A stretch of 64,000 bases of DNA from Natronorubrum thiooxidans (GCF_900156475.1 NZ_FTNR01000007.1:124001-188000), one strand, 5' to 3'. Counted from the first letter of the stretch, positions 43,758-52,929 are shown. Numbers and translations: made by a program. The notes: generated by a model not told the origin, from the letters alone.

Positions 43758-44531
43758 ATGTCATGGGAAACCGTACAACTCGACTGGGATGGAGCCGTTG
43801 CAACACTGACTGTCGATCGACCGGACGCGCTTAACGCGTTGAACGTCCAGACGCTCGAGGCGATGGGCGAAGCACTCACCGAAGCCGCCGACGAAGGAGC
43901 CCGCGCGCTCGTCCTGACCGGCGCTGGCGATGACGCGTTCATCGCCGGGGCGGACATCGCGTATATGCAGGACCTCGAGACGCCGACAGCCCAGGAGTGG
44001 GGCGAACTCGGCCACGACGTCGCGGACGCACTCGAGGCGTTCCCTGCGCCGACGATCGCCGCCGTCAACGGCTACGCCTTCGGTGGCGGCTGTGAGATGG
44101 CCATGGCCTGTGATCTGCGTGTGGCGAGCGAGTCGGCCCTGATCGGCAACACGGAGATCGATCTCGGCATCATCCCCGGCTGGGGCGGCACCCAGCGCCT
44201 ACCGGAACTCGTCGGCGACGAGACCGCACGGCGGATGATCTTCCTCGGCGAGCGACTCGACGCCGAGTCGGCCGCCGAAGCCGGCTTGTTCGGTGAAGTC
44301 GTCGCTGATGAAGACCTCGAGGACACCGTCACCGAACTCGCCGAACAGATCGCCGCGAAGCCAGCCGTCGCGATGCGTGCGGCTAAACAGGCGATCAACC
44401 AGCGCCACGAGGGCCCACAGGCGGCCGGACTCACGTACGAACAGCGCGCCTTCGCCAGTCTGTTCGGCACGCCGGACCAGCGCGAGGGGATGACGGCGTT
44501 CGTCGAGAACCGGGATCCGGAGTTCGAGTAA
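43758..44531 (+). CDS. enoyl-CoA hydratase/isomerase (crotonase)
   Basis: 257 residues from the ATG at 43758 (MSWETVQLDWDGAVATLTVD), which has a TTTTACGG box about 28 nt upstream. Signature segments are FIAGADIAYMQDLE near residue 65, NGYAFGGGCEMAMACDLRVA near 103, and NTEIDLGIIPGWGGTQRLPE near 131. The first catalytic Glu is kept (TEIDLG), but the second position, normally in AMEMVLTG-type sequence, is Arg in ARRMIFLG. It probably hydrates or isomerises short enoyl-CoAs. Confidence 0.9.
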   Translation: MSWETVQLDWDGAVATLTVDRPDALNALNVQTLEAMGEALTEAADEGARALVLTGAGDDAFIAGADIAYMQDLETPTAQEWGELGHDVADALEAFPAPTIAAVNGYAFGGGCEMAMACDLRVASESALIGNTEIDLGIIPGWGGTQRLPELVGDETARRMIFLGERLDAESAAEAGLFGEVVADEDLEDTVTELAEQIAAKPAVAMRAAKQAINQRHEGPQAAGLTYEQRAFASLFGTPDQREGMTAFVENRDPEFE

Positions 44532-44598
44532 CGACGACAAGTCGCTAAACAAGCGTTTCAGTTAGTACTATATTATAAACTCCACCGTATCCGACCCC

Positions 44599-44730
44599 AT
44601 GGATCGAAACGAATTCATTCGAACGATGGGGGCACGGAGCATGGCGGACGTATATAAAAGAGTGGCTACAGTTGAATCACTTGAACAGGTGGTCGAAATC
44701 CGAACCGATGGAACAGTTATGTCCAGTTGA
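44599..44730 (+). CDS. possible 43-residue protein
   Basis: A short frame (MDRNEFIRTMGARSMADVYK to RTDGTVMSS) between the crotonase and the orc1 terminator side. No family, and the composition is not strongly acidic. It may be a gene remnant. The rest of 44532-44753 has only the motif copy at 44731. Confidence 0.3.
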   Translation: MDRNEFIRTMGARSMADVYKRVATVESLEQVVEIRTDGTVMSS

Positions 44731-44749
44731 CCCCTGAATGTCCGGAAAG
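44731..44749 (+). repeat. TGTCCGGAA motif, copy 1 (downstream of orc1)
   Basis: CCCCTGAATGTCCGGAAAG ends 4 nt before the orc1 stop. It matches the two copies on the other side of the gene at 16 or so of 19 positions. Confidence 0.5.
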
Positions 44750-44753
44750 GCTG

Positions 44754-45956
44754 TTACGTATCGTTTATTAGATTAAGAACGTCGTCGAATCGATTGTCCT
44801 CTCCCAAAACGGTGACTGTAGTATCCAGATCTGTATTTAATTCCCAGTAGTATTTTGGGCCGCCACGTGACCCGCCACTGCGCTTTGCGCCCGAAACGAC
44901 ACCGATCATATCCAAATCGTGAAGATGGCTCCGTACTCTTCGCATCGCAATCGAATTCGTATCCACGTGCGACGTGATATCCGTGTACCGCGAGTACACC
45001 TCCGGTGTCGGAGAAGGGGTTTCGTCCTCAGCCGTTAAGGAGGTGAGTGCCAGTAACGCCAACTGATCCTGTATCGTCAGGTCGCGAATACTCTGTGCGA
45101 TGTTCATCTGCTCAACGTGGTCCTCAGCTTCGCGGACGTGTGCCTCGGATACGCTTGATTCATCGTTTAGTGCGGCAAACTCGCCGGCTTTGTACAGATA
45201 CCGGATCGCCTGCCGCGCTGAACCCAAGTCTTGAGCAGCGAGCGCCGCCGCTAGTGCAATCGCCTCCTGCGTAACGGCACCATCAACAAATGCTTTTTCC
45301 GATCGGCGGTTGAGAATGCTCCGTAACTGACTTGCATCGTACGGTGGAAAGTGAATTTCAACTTCACAGAGCGAATCCTTGGCGCGGGGGTCGAGTTCGT
45401 CGTAGAACGTCATGTCGTTGCTGATTCCGATTACGGAGACATCCATATCCTCTATATGACCATTGTCACGTGCCCGTGGCAGTTCATATAGAATCATATC
45501 CTTGTTGCCGATATTGTCGACTTCATCGAGGACGATAACGACGATTCCACCGATCTCTTGAAACGCATCATACAGCCGCGTAAACACCGTCCGCTTTGGA
45601 TGACCGTTTGGGTTCTCACCGGTTAACTGCTCGACAAGATCACACGCAACCTGATACGAGGAGTGATGGCCTTTACATGTCTGAAAGATCGTGGTCAGGC
45701 TAATTTCGCCCCGGTCTTCGACTTCGTCCTGCAGTTTCTCGAGGAGAAATCGTGCGGCCGCCGTCTTCCCTTGTCCAGGCTTCCCATACAGAAACGCGTT
45801 ATGCGGTGGCGCATCGTTCAGAACAGGAGAAAGCACCTCTAATCCTAGTCGTTTGAGTTGTGTTTCCCGTTCCGGAAGGTCGTTCGGCGTGTAGCTTTCT
45901 TTCAGGATGCGCTCACTCTCGAAGATTGCTGATCTGTCCTGAAAGTATTCGGTCAT
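44754..45956 (-). CDS. Orc1/Cdc6-family replication initiator
   Basis: 400 residues from the ATG at 45956 (MTEYFQDRSAIFESERILKE); a start at 45977 would add seven. Walker A is YGKPGQGKTAAARFLLEKL at about 58-76, Walker B IVVIVLDEVDNIGNKDMI near 143-160, sensor 1 GISNDMTFYDEL, and sensor 2 LGSARQAIRYLYKAGEFA near 270. The C-terminal winged helix includes SIAMRRVRSHLHDLDMIGVV. It binds origin recognition boxes and loads the helicase. It is one of what are usually several paralogues in haloarchaea, and the motif repeats around it suggest an adjacent origin. Confidence 0.92.
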   Translation of the reverse strand: MTEYFQDRSAIFESERILKESYTPNDLPERETQLKRLGLEVLSPVLNDAPPHNAFLYGKPGQGKTAAARFLLEKLQDEVEDRGEISLTTIFQTCKGHHSSYQVACDLVEQLTGENPNGHPKRTVFTRLYDAFQEIGGIVVIVLDEVDNIGNKDMILYELPRARDNGHIEDMDVSVIGISNDMTFYDELDPRAKDSLCEVEIHFPPYDASQLRSILNRRSEKAFVDGAVTQEAIALAAALAAQDLGSARQAIRYLYKAGEFAALNDESSVSEAHVREAEDHVEQMNIAQSIRDLTIQDQLALLALTSLTAEDETPSPTPEVYSRYTDITSHVDTNSIAMRRVRSHLHDLDMIGVVSGAKRSGGSRGGPKYYWELNTDLDTTVTVLGEDNRFDDVLNLINDT

Positions 45957-46005
45957 GATAGGAGACAAGACACTCATTGTATAAATAACTATAGTGTCTA
46001 GAATA

Positions 46006-46024
46006 CCCGGGAATGTCCGGAAAT
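46006..46024 (+). repeat. TGTCCGGAA motif, copy 2
   Basis: CCCGGGAATGTCCGGAAAT, 50 nt upstream of the orc1 start on the opposite strand of the gene. Confidence 0.5.
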
Positions 46025-46053
46025 ACGAGAAGGAGTCCAAACCGGCCCCCACC

Positions 46054-46072
46054 CCCGGGGGTGTCCGGAATT
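46054..46072 (+). repeat. TGTCCGGAA motif, copy 3
   Basis: CCCGGGGGTGTCCGGAATT, 48 nt from copy 2 and in the same direction; 16 of 19 positions match copy 2. Confidence 0.5.
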
Positions 46073-46466
46073 AGCGGGAAGAAGAGACCGCCACAGAAAC
46101 AAGTAAGCCAGCTATCGAAGAACAGAGATAAATATCGACTTTCCCGGTAACTCAGAACACGGGGAAATTAGAGAACAGCAACGGGAAGCGGTCGGATATT
46201 CATCCTCCCTTGCTTTCTTTTGTCCGTACTACGGTTTTCTACCGTAGAGATCTATTTATATCTTTCGATCTGTAGTAAATTTTGATGTATTGAACTTTGA
46301 AGTAAAACACCAACCAAAATACCAGGGGAAGTGTATATTCTCTCAGCTTTTCTGGACGACCCCGGGTCCCCCCGACCATACACATCCAGTTGTGCTGCAA
46401 CGACAAGTGAACACATTCCAGTTACGTTATACAACAGGAGATTCGGCGTCAAATCCAAGAATTTGA

Positions 46467-47129
46467 CTAGCTATCGACCGTCCAGCACAACAACGCGCCG
46501 TCGTCGAGTCGCTCGAGGCGCTCGAGGCGCAACAGCGGGAACTCGTCGATGAACCCGTCGCCATCGGCCAACGTGGGCGCGTCGCGGCCGCCGATCAGTT
46601 TCGGCCCGACGAAGACGCGAAGTTCGTCGACCAGTCCGACCTCGAACAGCGAGAAGATGAGTTCGCCGCCGCCTTCGACCATGACCTGCTCGAGGCCCTG
46701 TTCCTGTAGTGTCGCGAACGCCCGCAGGAGATCAACCCGGTCGTCGCCCGCAGTCACGAGTTCCGCGTGGTTGGCGAGGTCCATGCGCCGATCGATCGAT
46801 GCCGCCTCGCTCAGACAGACGTACGTCGTCGCCGTGTCGTCGAGAATCGCAGCATCGTCCGGTGTCCGTCCCTTCGAGTCGACGACGACTCGAGCCGGCT
46901 GTTCGGGCTCGCCACGCTCGAGCCGTCGATCACATAGCTGCTCGTCTTTGACAGTCAGCTGTGGATCGTCCGCGAGAACGGTGCCGACGCCGACGACGAC
47001 GGCGTCGCTGTCGGAGCGGAGTCGATCGACGCGAGCGAAATCCGCCCCGCCGCTGATCGCGATCTGATCGCGCTGGCGCGAGGAGAGTTTGCCGTCTGCA
47101 CTCATGGCAGCATTGACGACGACGTGCAT
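46467..47129 (-). CDS. 2,5-diamino-6-(ribosylamino)pyrimidinone 5'-phosphate reductase (archaeal riboflavin pathway)
   Basis: 220 residues of the DHFR-like RibD C-terminal fold. It starts MHVVVNAAMSADGKLSSRQ, the usual substrate/NADPH front, followed by VVGVGTVLADDPQLTV near 46 and VMVEGGGELIFSLFEVGLVD near 158. In archaea this stand-alone reductase acts before deamination in riboflavin and F420 precursor synthesis. No other riboflavin gene is next to it. Confidence 0.9.
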   Translation of the reverse strand: MHVVVNAAMSADGKLSSRQRDQIAISGGADFARVDRLRSDSDAVVVGVGTVLADDPQLTVKDEQLCDRRLERGEPEQPARVVVDSKGRTPDDAAILDDTATTYVCLSEAASIDRRMDLANHAELVTAGDDRVDLLRAFATLQEQGLEQVMVEGGGELIFSLFEVGLVDELRVFVGPKLIGGRDAPTLADGDGFIDEFPLLRLERLERLDDGALLCWTVDS

Positions 47130-47235
47130 ACACGTGGCTGCGTGGTGGACCCTAAAGAAGACACCGCGTACTGGCCGACTCGCTCCTCGCGAAGGCGTCC
47201 GTGCCGTTTGGCCCGGCCGCTGACCAGCCGTGTTG

Positions 47236-47790
47236 TTACCGATGCGCGACGATGGCGAGCGTCTCGGGGCGATCTCGAACGGACTCGACGGTGAATCCAG
47301 CGTCCTCGAGGTGGGCCGTCACGTCGTCACAGCCGAAGCGTTCGTCCATCGACGGGCCATCCTCGCCGGTTCCGTCGGCAGACCAGTCGACCGTCACCAG
47401 TCGCCCACCCGAGCGAATAACACGGGCAAGTTCCGCCATCGTCTCCTCGGTGGCATACTCGTGGTGGGTCATCACGGAGAACGCGGCATCGAGCTGGCCG
47501 TCATCGAACGGCAGCGACGAGACGTTGGCCGTCACGGGTTCGACGTTCGGTTCCATGCCACCCTCACGGTGGATATCGTGCATCTCCGACTGGACATCGA
47601 CGGCGTGCACCGTCCCAGCGAACGGAGCGATATCGGTCGTGTAGAATCCGGTTCCGGAGCCCAGATCGGCGACGACGGCATCCGAGTCGAGATCGAGCAT
47701 CTCGAGCAGTTCCTCACGCGAACAGAATCGATACCGAGACGGGTCCTCGAGAGCGTCGGCCCGATCGACTGGGAACGTATGAAATCCCAT
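47236..47790 (-). CDS. class I AdoMet-dependent methyltransferase
   Basis: 184 residues. Motif I is VVADLGSGTGFYTTDIAPFA near residue 38, followed by VHAVDVQSEMHDIH (acidic end of strand 2) and ISSLPFDDGQLDAAFSVMTH-like motif II. The compact length and lack of extra domains match UbiE/ArsM-like small-molecule methyltransferases. The acceptor is unknown. It is on the same strand as the riboflavin reductase but 106 nt apart. Confidence 0.84.
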   Translation of the reverse strand: MGFHTFPVDRADALEDPSRYRFCSREELLEMLDLDSDAVVADLGSGTGFYTTDIAPFAGTVHAVDVQSEMHDIHREGGMEPNVEPVTANVSSLPFDDGQLDAAFSVMTHHEYATEETMAELARVIRSGGRLVTVDWSADGTGEDGPSMDERFGCDDVTAHLEDAGFTVESVRDRPETLAIVAHR

Positions 47791-47882
47791 GTGTGCGGTT
47801 GGGACAACAGCGTGAAATATCTGTGTATTCAGCGGTCACAGCTGGTGTCATTCATGTTATTGAATAGGTTCGACATCCCCAT

Positions 47883-48716
47883 TCAAACGGCCAATCCGAC
47901 GTCAACGATCACCATCACGACGAATCCAGCGACGAACGTCAGCGTCGCGATGTCGGCGTAGCCGTGCCCGTGACTGGCGGGGATCATCTCCCGAAAGACG
48001 ACGGCGATCATCGTCCCGGCGGCGAATCCGGCAGCAACAGGGAAAAGGCCGGTGACGACGGCGACGAGAGCGAACCCGAACGCGGCCGCGATCGGTTCGG
48101 GAACAGCACCAGAAAGCGTCGTATACAGTATCGTCTTCAGTTTCGATAATCCCGTTCGACTTGCCGGAACGGCCATGGCGAACCCATCGGGGACGTTCTG
48201 GACCGCGATCGCGATCGCGAGTGCAATGCCGACACCTTCGAAGCCACCCGCGAAGGCGATACCAATCGCCAGCCCCTCCGGAACGTTGTGAATGGTGACG
48301 GCGCTGCCGACGAGCAGCGCCCGACGACCGTTCCCCTCGCTTTCGTCGGCCGTAGGCGCAGCGTCGCGTTCTGGACGAGTTTCGACGACCCCTTCGGAGC
48401 GAGCCGATAGCGGATACGTCTCGTCCCCTTCGCCGGAAACGACCAGATGGATGTGGGGAATAGCCCAGTTCCCGACGAGCAAGAAGACGGCACCGAGGAG
48501 CAAGCCGACGACGACCTCCAACAGCGAGCCGAGTTCGAGGCCCGGAACCACGAGCGCGAAGACGGCCGCCCCGAACATGATGCCGGCAGCGAGCCCGACC
48601 GAGGCGTCGTAGAATCGATGACTGATTCGATCCGTCACGAAGATCGGCAGTGCACCGAGACCCGTCGCCGCACCCGCAAGAAACGCGATCCAGACGACAT
48701 CAACGAGGGTAGGCAC
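47883..48716 (-). CDS. ZIP-family divalent metal transporter
   Basis: 277 residues from a GTG at 48716 giving MPTLVDVVWIAFLAGAATGL; a TTG nine codons upstream is less likely. Eight membrane segments are predicted. The metal path is marked by HNVPEGLAIGIAFAGG (segment IV, with the typical H-N-x-P-E-G) and a second NVPDGFAMAVP in segment V. The variable loop (about 105-140) is acidic and contains His. It imports zinc or related metals. Confidence 0.88.
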   Translation of the reverse strand: MPTLVDVVWIAFLAGAATGLGALPIFVTDRISHRFYDASVGLAAGIMFGAAVFALVVPGLELGSLLEVVVGLLLGAVFLLVGNWAIPHIHLVVSGEGDETYPLSARSEGVVETRPERDAAPTADESEGNGRRALLVGSAVTIHNVPEGLAIGIAFAGGFEGVGIALAIAIAVQNVPDGFAMAVPASRTGLSKLKTILYTTLSGAVPEPIAAAFGFALVAVVTGLFPVAAGFAAGTMIAVVFREMIPASHGHGYADIATLTFVAGFVVMVIVDVGLAV

Positions 48717-48769
48717 AGGTACCAGTCGTTTCCCACGTACCAAAACAATTCAGGTTGATTGTCACTCCA

Positions 48770-48979
48770 TCACCTGATCCGACGAGGGTCGTCGCTCGAG
48801 CCGAGCAGCATTCGGTAGACGAGATAGCCGACGAGCAACGCGAACGCGAACGTCGCGACAGTTTCAGCGAACCAGATCGCGGCGTACAGGGCACGCGTAA
48901 GAACTCTGATGATCACGATGCCGCCAAAAATCGCGATGACGAACGCAAGCCCGCCGAGTGCTGCACCGACACGTTCCAT
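48770..48979 (-). CDS. small two-helix membrane protein
   Basis: 69 residues: membrane segments at about 6-28 (LGGLAFVIAIFGGIVIIRVL) and 34-58, and a basic tail SSDDPRRIR. No family is known to me. It is on the same strand as the ZIP transporter, 53 nt upstream, and could share its transcript. Confidence 0.6.
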   Translation of the reverse strand: MERVGAALGGLAFVIAIFGGIVIIRVLTRALYAAIWFAETVATFAFALLVGYLVYRMLLGSSDDPRRIR

Positions 48980-49111
48980 ACGCTCATTCTCGCCGGCACT
49001 GAAATGAACCTACTGCCGTCGGATCAGTCCGTTCGTTCGGTCAGCACTGCTGTCCGACCGATGCAGTCGCTGCAGTTGCGTTCGATCCACTTTCACTCTA
49101 CTGCGGGAACG

Positions 49112-49119
49112 TTTTTTAC
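49112..49119 (+). promoter_or_regulatory. TATA-like box for the RPA operon
   Basis: TTTTTTAC is centred about 26 nt before the ATG at 49142, which supports that start rather than longer upstream frames. Confidence 0.45.
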
Positions 49120-49141
49120 GCCCCCTCACGAAAACCGAGTG

Positions 49142-50416
49142 ATGGAACTCGATAACCATGCTGAGGATCTCGCCTCCGACCTCGGTATTGACAAAGAGGA
49201 GGTCAAAGCCGACCTGCAGAATCTGGTGGAGTACAGCGTGCCGATCGACGAGGCCAAACAGAGCCTTCGACGAAAGTACGGCGACGGCTCGAGTGGGGGG
49301 AGCAGCGCGCCCTCGAGCAAGGAGATTGCCGAGATCACGACCGACGACAGCAACGTCACCGTGACGGGCGTCGTACTGACGACGGGGAAGCGATCGATCC
49401 GGTATCAAGGCGACGACCACGTCATCGTTGAGGGCCGCCTCGCCGACGAGAGCGGCGTCATCGACTACACCGCCTGGGAGGACTTTGGCCTCTCGGCGGG
49501 CGAGACGATCACGGCTGGCAACGCAGGCGTTCGCGAATGGGATGGCGAACCCGAACTTAATCTCGGCGAGAGCACCTCGCTGTCGTTCGAGGCAGACTCG
49601 CTCGAGGTCCCCTACGAGACCGGTGGCGACGCCCAACTCGCCGACCTCCAGACGGGCGACCGCGCAGTGAACGTCGAGGTCTCGGTCGTCGACTGTGAAC
49701 GCCGAACGATCGACGGCCGCGACGGCGAGACCGAGATTTTGAGCGGCGTCCTCGGCGACGAGAGCGGCCGGCTCCCCTTTACCAACTGGGACCCCGCCCC
49801 GGAAATCGAAGACGGCGGCGCGGTTTGCATCGAAAACGCCTACGTTCAGGAGTTCCGTGGCGTTCCCGAGATCAACGTCTCGGAGTTCTCGACCGTCAGC
49901 ACACTCGAGCGCGAGATCGATGTCGGGGCCGACACGACAACGATGGATGTCGGCACGGCCGTCAACACTGGCGGCGTCTACGACGTCGAAGTCGTCGGCA
50001 ACGTCCTCGCAGTCCGGGAGGGATCCGGACTGATCCAGCGCTGTCCGGAGTGTTACCGCGTTATCCAGAAAGGACAGTGTCGAACCCACGGCGACGTCGA
50101 CGGGATCGACGATCTGCGCGTCAAAGCGATCCTCGACGACGGCACGGGGGCCGTCACCGTCGTTCTGGATGACGAACTGACCGAACAGGTCTACGACGGA
50201 ACGCTCGAGGACGCCCTCGATCAGGCTCGTGAGGCCATGGACCAGGAGGTCGTCGCTGATACGATCCGCGAACATATTGTCGGTCGCGAATACCGCGTCC
50301 GCGGACATCTCTCGGTCGACGAGTACGGAGCCAACCTCGACGCCGAGTCCTTCGCGGAAAGCGAGGACGATCCGACCGTCCGTGCAGGTGCCTTCCTTGA
50401 GGAGGTGCACCCATGA
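49142..50416 (+). CDS. rpa1: replication protein A (ssDNA-binding, multiple OB folds and a zinc finger)
   Basis: 424 residues from the ATG at 49142. A short helical N-terminal part (about 1-55, DLGIDKEEVKADLQNLVEYS) leads to at least three OB folds: about 68-170 (VTVTGVVLTTGKRSIRYQGD), 175-275 and 300-400. A zinc finger CPECYRVIQKGQCRTHGD lies near residue 300. In Haloferax volcanii rpa1 forms an operon with rpap1 and a phosphoesterase gene; exactly that order is seen here. It binds single-stranded DNA in replication and repair. Its stop overlaps the next start (ATGA with GGAGGT 6 nt before). Confidence 0.9.
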   Translation: MELDNHAEDLASDLGIDKEEVKADLQNLVEYSVPIDEAKQSLRRKYGDGSSGGSSAPSSKEIAEITTDDSNVTVTGVVLTTGKRSIRYQGDDHVIVEGRLADESGVIDYTAWEDFGLSAGETITAGNAGVREWDGEPELNLGESTSLSFEADSLEVPYETGGDAQLADLQTGDRAVNVEVSVVDCERRTIDGRDGETEILSGVLGDESGRLPFTNWDPAPEIEDGGAVCIENAYVQEFRGVPEINVSEFSTVSTLEREIDVGADTTTMDVGTAVNTGGVYDVEVVGNVLAVREGSGLIQRCPECYRVIQKGQCRTHGDVDGIDDLRVKAILDDGTGAVTVVLDDELTEQVYDGTLEDALDQAREAMDQEVVADTIREHIVGREYRVRGHLSVDEYGANLDAESFAESEDDPTVRAGAFLEEVHP

Positions 50417-52077
50417 GCGCATCCGACACTGGCGATGAGGAAATCCCAGGACGTGAAATCGCGTACCGGCTCTTTGCCGCCGAGTACGACGATGCATCGC
50501 TGTCCTACGCCGAAAGCGACGAGGAACGTGCGCCCAACTACGTCGTCTCGCCAACTGGGGCACGAATTAACCGGCTCTTCGTCGTCGGCACGCTTACCGA
50601 AGTCACCGCAGTCAACGACGAAATGGTCCGCGCCCGCGTCGTCGACCCGACGGGTGCGTTCGTCGTCTACGCCGGCCAGTATCAGCCCGACGAACTGGCG
50701 GCCTTAGAACAGCTCGAGCCGCCCGCGTTCGTCGCGGTGACCGGCAAGGCACGAACCTTCCAGCCCGACGATTCGGACCAGGTCTACACCTCGATCCGCC
50801 CAGAGAGCATCGCAACGGTCGACGCCGATACCCGCGATCGCTGGGTCGTCAATGCGGCCGAGCAGACCATCGACCGCATCGGAACCTACGCCCGGGCTGG
50901 CGAGTTCGAGACCACCGGTGACGCCCTGACGGACACCCTCCGTACGGCCGGCGTCGAATCCGGACTCGCAGCCGGCATCCCGCTGGCACAGGATCACTAC
51001 GGGACGACGCCAGCGTATCTCGCGGCCCTGCGCGACTGCGCCCTCGAGGCCGTCGAGGTCGTGGCCGGCGACCGCGATCAGGTCAGCGGTCTCTCGCTTG
51101 CACCTGACGAGTCGAATCCCGAATACGAGTCCGCGACGTTCGAGTCGCTTGCAAATCTTACAGATATCGATCTCGAGCGTCCCGAACCGGCAGTCACCAC
51201 CGAAGCTGACACGGCCGACGATGTCGAAAGCGAGCCGGTCAGCACCGCCGCAGCCGCTGGAACGGCGACGAGTATGGACTCGAGTGTCTCGTCGGAGTCG
51301 TCTCCCGACAGCGGTACTGAATCGGGCGACACCGAAGTGCCCGAATCCGAACCAGAAGACAGCGTGACGACTGGCGACGACACCCTCGACGAGCCGACGA
51401 CGGCGTTCGACGAGTCCACAGATCCCGACGAGACCGTCAGTACTGGCACCAACGAGGACGAGACCGCCAGCACTGGTGGTGAGGAGAGCGAGGACGAAGC
51501 ACTCGGTGACTTCGACGCCGACGACGGCGGCATGTACGAAATGGACGAGGAAGAACGCGAAGAACTCGAGGCGGAGTTCGGGACCGAGTTCACGACCGGG
51601 AGCGAAGTCGACGAGCCCGGCACAGCCGACATCGACGTGCCGGAATCCGACGACGCAGCCGACCAACCCGCCGCTGCAAGCGAGTCAGTCACCGACACCG
51701 CTTCGACCGAGGGTGTCGACGACGACCTCGGTTCACCACCGGAGTCGGGACTCGAGGCAGAACCCGACGAAGACGAGCCCGCCGACCTCGAAGCCGAACC
51801 GGTGGCGGTCGAGACTGACGACGCCGCCGACGAGTCTGCTGACTCGGACGCCGACGATACCGACGACGCGCCTGCGGACGACATCGACCTACAGTCGTCC
51901 GTCATCGAAACGATGCAGGAACTCGATGACGGCGACGGAGCCGATCGAACGACACTCGTCGAAACGGTCGCCGACGACACCGACGTTTCCGAAGCCGAGA
52001 TCGAAGACGCCATTCAGGACGCACTGATGGGCGGGGAGTGTTACGAACCCGGCGACGAGCGGCTGAAAGCGATCTAA
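50413..52077 (+). CDS. rpap1: RPA-associated protein with acidic linker
   Basis: 554 residues. The N-terminal OB-like domain (about 1-150) starts MSASDTGDEEIPGREIAYRL and includes INRLFVVGTLTEVTAVNDEM and VYAGQYQPDELAALE. A long unstructured linker (about 250-470) is almost entirely Glu, Asp, Ser and Thr. The C-terminus (about 490-554, VETVADDTDVSEAEIEDAIQ) looks like a small winged helix. The family partner of haloarchaeal RPA1 (RPAP1) is needed for the complex. Coupled to rpa1 by a 4-nt overlap. Confidence 0.86.
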   Translation: MSASDTGDEEIPGREIAYRLFAAEYDDASLSYAESDEERAPNYVVSPTGARINRLFVVGTLTEVTAVNDEMVRARVVDPTGAFVVYAGQYQPDELAALEQLEPPAFVAVTGKARTFQPDDSDQVYTSIRPESIATVDADTRDRWVVNAAEQTIDRIGTYARAGEFETTGDALTDTLRTAGVESGLAAGIPLAQDHYGTTPAYLAALRDCALEAVEVVAGDRDQVSGLSLAPDESNPEYESATFESLANLTDIDLERPEPAVTTEADTADDVESEPVSTAAAAGTATSMDSSVSSESSPDSGTESGDTEVPESEPEDSVTTGDDTLDEPTTAFDESTDPDETVSTGTNEDETASTGGEESEDEALGDFDADDGGMYEMDEEEREELEAEFGTEFTTGSEVDEPGTADIDVPESDDAADQPAAASESVTDTASTEGVDDDLGSPPESGLEAEPDEDEPADLEAEPVAVETDDAADESADSDADDTDDAPADDIDLQSSVIETMQELDDGDGADRTTLVETVADDTDVSEAEIEDAIQDALMGGECYEPGDERLKAI

Positions 52078-52086
52078 CGCCGCCCG

Positions 52087-52929
52087 ATGTCCGATCCGTT
52101 CCGTTCCGATGGGCCACGCATCGAACCCGTTCCCGGCGAACCGGCCGCGACGGCGACCGTCGGAACCGAACGTGCCCTGCTCATTGCGGACTATCACGCC
52201 GGCTACGAGGCTGGGCTGCGAGACGACCGCGGCGTCGACGTCCCCAGCCACGCCCCCGAGCGCCGGGAGCGACTCTGCTCGCTGCTCGAGCGAACTGATC
52301 CCAACCGACTCGTCGTCTGTGGCGATCTCATGCACTCGATCGGCGAGCCAGGCGGCGCCGAACGTGGCGAACTCGAGGTCCTGTTCGACTCGTTCCCGTC
52401 GACACTGGACGTGACGGTCGTCAAGGGCAACCACGACGGCCTGATCGAAACGTGGCTCACTGCCGACGACGACTTCGAGCACGAGACCGGATCCACCGGA
52501 TCCGTAACGGTCGTCCCCGGCGACGGCATCGCACTCGGCGATAACGACGTCGGCATCTGCCACGGCCATACGTGGCCCGCACCGTCGGTCCTCGAGTGTG
52601 ACGTGATCTGTCTCGGACACGAACACCCCTGTGTTCGACTCGAGGACGACATCGGCGGGCGTCGCATCGAGCGAACGTGGCTGCGCGGTCGCTTCGATCC
52701 GACGCCGTTTCGCGACCGACCCGAGTACGAGGAGATTTCGTGGCTCGAGCAGGGCGGTGACTCGTCGCCTCGAGTGGTCGTCGTGCCGGCGTTCAACGAC
52801 CTCGTCGGGGGGACATGGATGAATCTCCCGGGACAATCGTTTCTCTCGCCGTTTCTGCCGGCAGGATTGGCGTCTGCCGAGGCCTACCTGTTAGACGGGA
52901 CACGGCTCGGCCCCTATGAGTCGGTGTGA
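52087..52929 (+). CDS. calcineurin-like metallophosphoesterase of the RPA operon
   Basis: 280 residues. Metal-binding motifs are LLIADYHAGYEAG (D-x-H, near residue 38), VVCGDLMHSIGE (GD, near 78), VKGNHDGLIE (GNHD, near 117), and two later His segments (CHGHTWPAP and LGHEHP). It starts 9 nt after the rpap1 stop. The corresponding Haloferax gene, rpe, is co-transcribed with rpa1 and rpap1. Its substrate is not known; a link with nucleic acids is inferred from the operon. Confidence 0.88.
   Translation: MSDPFRSDGPRIEPVPGEPAATATVGTERALLIADYHAGYEAGLRDDRGVDVPSHAPERRERLCSLLERTDPNRLVVCGDLMHSIGEPGGAERGELEVLFDSFPSTLDVTVVKGNHDGLIETWLTADDDFEHETGSTGSVTVVPGDGIALGDNDVGICHGHTWPAPSVLECDVICLGHEHPCVRLEDDIGGRRIERTWLRGRFDPTPFRDRPEYEEISWLEQGGDSSPRVVVVPAFNDLVGGTWMNLPGQSFLSPFLPAGLASAEAYLLDGTRLGPYESV

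Larger units (their letters stand above)
45957..46466. other. candidate replication origin next to orc1
   Basis: 510 bp without a gene. It begins with two direct copies of the motif CCCGGRRNTGTCCGGAA (46006, 46054), has G/C tracts (ACCCCCGGGGG at 46051), a perfect hairpin CTACGGT-TTTCT-ACCGTAG at 46229-46247, and then an AT-rich stretch (about 46248-46330) that could unwind. Motif plus orc1 plus AT-rich element is the usual layout of a haloarchaeal origin, but I cannot show origin activity. Confidence 0.5.

Noticed and set aside
49010-50563. Long minus-strand open frame (517 codons) over the RPA gene
   Set aside because: The plus-strand RPA has OB folds, zinc finger, promoter and operon context; the antisense frame has none.
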